The notes under the pieces were generated by a model. It saw only the letters and a list, made by a program, of their open reading frames with translations. It made no database searches and was not told the origin of the DNA. Below are positions 54,472 through 55,736 of a DNA stretch of 55,736 nucleotides, in pieces. The stretch is taken from contig JABWBO010000043.1 of assembly GCA_013360465.1 (NCBI GenBank), forward strand, positions 1 through 55,736. The letters are read 5' to 3'. This DNA is from Anaerolineae bacterium (GTDB lineage Bacteria; Chloroflexota; Anaerolineae; Aggregatilineales; Phototrophicaceae). Every line of letters begins with the position of its first letter. Position 1 is the first letter of the stretch. A program made the translations under genes and the position numbers.

Positions 54472-55736
54472 CTATGGCTGGTCGGCAAAGGTCCAGACGG
54501 TGTATCCGCTGAAGGTCGTCTGCTCGCCGTCGATCTCGTTTCCGGAGAAGAAACCGCTCCCCAGTTCAACCGCGCCGCCGCCGGGGATCATCGGCAGTTC
54601 GAATTTGCCGACGGGCTGCCCGTTGACGATCAGATAGCCGTGTTCACGCACTGCCACCAGGATCAGCGCGTTGACATCGTTCGTGCCCAGGCGCAGCGTC
54701 CCCACCGGTCCCGATTCGCTCAGCGTGAACTCCCTGTTGAAGTCATAGAGATACCAGGTCTGCCGCATGGCGTCGACGATCAGCCGGACGAAGCGATTCG
54801 CGCCCGGCTTGCGGAAGTCAAAACCGATATCCCAACCGCTCTGATCGGTCGGGTACGGCACGCCCAGGACCGCCTGAGCGATGAATGATCCGCGCTGAAC
54901 GCCCTCGGCGGCGATGCTTTCGACGACGCCGTTGTTGGGGCGATGCGGCAGCATGCCGTTAAAGGGTCCGAAGGCAGATTCGAGCGCCCCCACGTTGGCA
55001 CTGACGATCACGATGTCGATGCCGGGCGGGCTGCCATCGGCGAACTCCGTGCCGATGTAGATATCGCCGCTGCTGAGGATGGCGGAGAAGTCGAGGACGG
55101 CGATGATTTCACCGTTGAGCAGGGCGATGCCCGTTTCTCCGAAGGCGACCAGGGTCAGCCGGTTGATCGTGCCGGGGCGGGTGTTGAACGGCGCGCTGTG
55201 CGACCCGTTCGCCTGGATCTCCGCGCCCAACCCAAAGTGCCAGGTGCGGTTGCTGGTGACGAAAAAGCGCAGCTCCTGATTCGTCGCCGCCTGCTCGCGG
55301 ACTGCGACCCCAACATCCCAGTAGGCGGTGGTGTCCGGCGTCTCGAAGGCGATCTCGACGAACAAGTCGCTCGCCGCGCAGCACAGGTAGACGGTGCGGA
55401 TAAACCCGTCATCCTCGGTCGTCAATACCCGGCGCTCCATCAGATCGCCAGGGCTGAAGATGCCGGGCTGCCCGACTTCCGGCAGACGAGTCGCACTGGG
55501 CAGCAGCGTCGGCGACGCAAGTATCCGAAGTGTCGGTGTGAGCGACACCAGGTCGCGCGACCGCGTAGTTGCCGTCGGGCTGGTCATGGCGGCGGCGCGT
55601 GCGGTCGCCGTCGCCCGCAGCGCGGTTGCGCGGGCGTTGAGCGCCGCCATCGTGCTGGAAACCTCGTCGGTGGCGGTCAGCGGGGTTGGCTCCATTGTGG
55701 CGACTGCCGTCGGGCTGGTCACGACGGCGGCGCGTG
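54472..55736 (-). CDS. partial secreted or surface protein with TSPTA repeats and beta-sandwich domains
   Basis: The frame stays open to the end of the window (55736), so the start is missing; the visible part is about 421 residues and ends at 54472. The N-terminal side is low in complexity and rich in Ala, Thr, Ser and Pro, with the repeated unit RAA.MTSPTA. The rest (from about residue 95) contains two similar beta-rich segments of about 160 residues (WDVGVAVREQAATNQELRFF... and WDIGFDFRKPGANRFVRLI...), likely concanavalin-like/LamG-type jelly rolls in tandem. Predicted outside the cell, binding polysaccharide or protein. Related to the 1473 protein only in stalk style. Confidence 0.6.
   Translation of the reverse strand, partial: RAAVVTSPTAVATMEPTPLTATDEVSSTMAALNARATALRATATARAAAMTSPTATTRSRDLVSLTPTLRILASPTLLPSATRLPEVGQPGIFSPGDLMERRVLTTEDDGFIRTVYLCCAASDLFVEIAFETPDTTAYWDVGVAVREQAATNQELRFFVTSNRTWHFGLGAEIQANGSHSAPFNTRPGTINRLTLVAFGETGIALLNGEIIAVLDFSAILSSGDIYIGTEFADGSPPGIDIVIVSANVGALESAFGPFNGMLPHRPNNGVVESIAAEGVQRGSFIAQAVLGVPYPTDQSGWDIGFDFRKPGANRFVRLIVDAMRQTWYLYDFNREFTLSESGPVGTLRLGTNDVNALILVAVREHGYLIVNGQPVGKFELPMIPGGGAVELGSGFFSGNEIDGEQTTFSGYTVWTFADQP

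Overview
The window is GC-rich, gene-dense bacterial chromosome, most likely from a Chloroflexota bacterium of the Anaerolineae type. This assignment is inferred from gene style: a secreted lipoprotein with long Thr/Pro/Glu tandem repeats, a FadN/FadA-type beta-oxidation operon, several LacI-controlled sugar operons, and a T-box before pheST. No rRNA, tRNA, CRISPR array, integrase or transposase was seen, so this is ordinary chromosome and not a genomic island.

Layout. 1-3.9 kb: two exported proteins of unknown function and a small SHOCT-type membrane protein. 3.9-7.9 kb: pheS-pheT behind a phenylalanine T-box leader with its own promoter and terminator. 8-12.4 kb: a manganese/zinc-type ABC uptake operon (binding protein, ATPase, two permeases). 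Its distal permease carries a Cys-rich insert and a C-terminal winged helix, and the promoter overlaps a DtxR/MntR-like palindrome. 12.5-17.2 kb: a PMCA-type P-type ATPase, an orphan PstS-like protein, and a 400-base gap holding a perfect inverted repeat and the remnant of an HxlR-type regulator. 17.3-21.8 kb: an ABC-F protein, a repeat-rich 600-base gap, and a secreted heparinase II/III-like protein. 22-30.7 kb: a fatty-acid (acyl-CoA) degradation cluster: TetR regulator, SDR, two adjacent acyl-CoA dehydrogenases (one without the catalytic Glu), a FadN-like bifunctional enzyme and a thiolase. 30.7-35.1 kb: a clan GH-A glycosidase, acylphosphatase, an OmpR/histidine-kinase pair and a GlcG/HbpS-like protein.

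35.2-54.4 kb is a pentose island that reads as an L-arabinose regulon. A Gfo/Idh/MocA oxidoreductase, ribulokinase (AraB), ribulose-5-phosphate 4-epimerase (AraD) and a LacI regulator form one operon. A second operon carries an L-fucose/L-arabinose isomerase-family protein (probably standing in for AraA), a mutarotase-like protein and two consecutive ribose-type ABC transporters. A third, MalFGK-like transporter and its own LacI regulator lie between them. Both catabolic operons start with a near-consensus -35/-10 promoter followed at about +1 by a palindrome very close to the E. coli lac operator. The LacI protein encoded in the first operon has the same recognition-helix residues as E. coli LacI (Tyr-Gln...Arg). 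The second LacI has its own pair of palindromes (GTTTAnTRAAC) at two other promoters. One transporter binding-protein gene is frameshifted.

The window ends inside a partial secreted or surface protein with TSPTA-like repeats. Members of a palindromic intergenic repeat family (ends GTAGGG(A/G)CG / CG(T/C)CCCTAC) occur at 25-80, 19280-19373 and 31942-32008.
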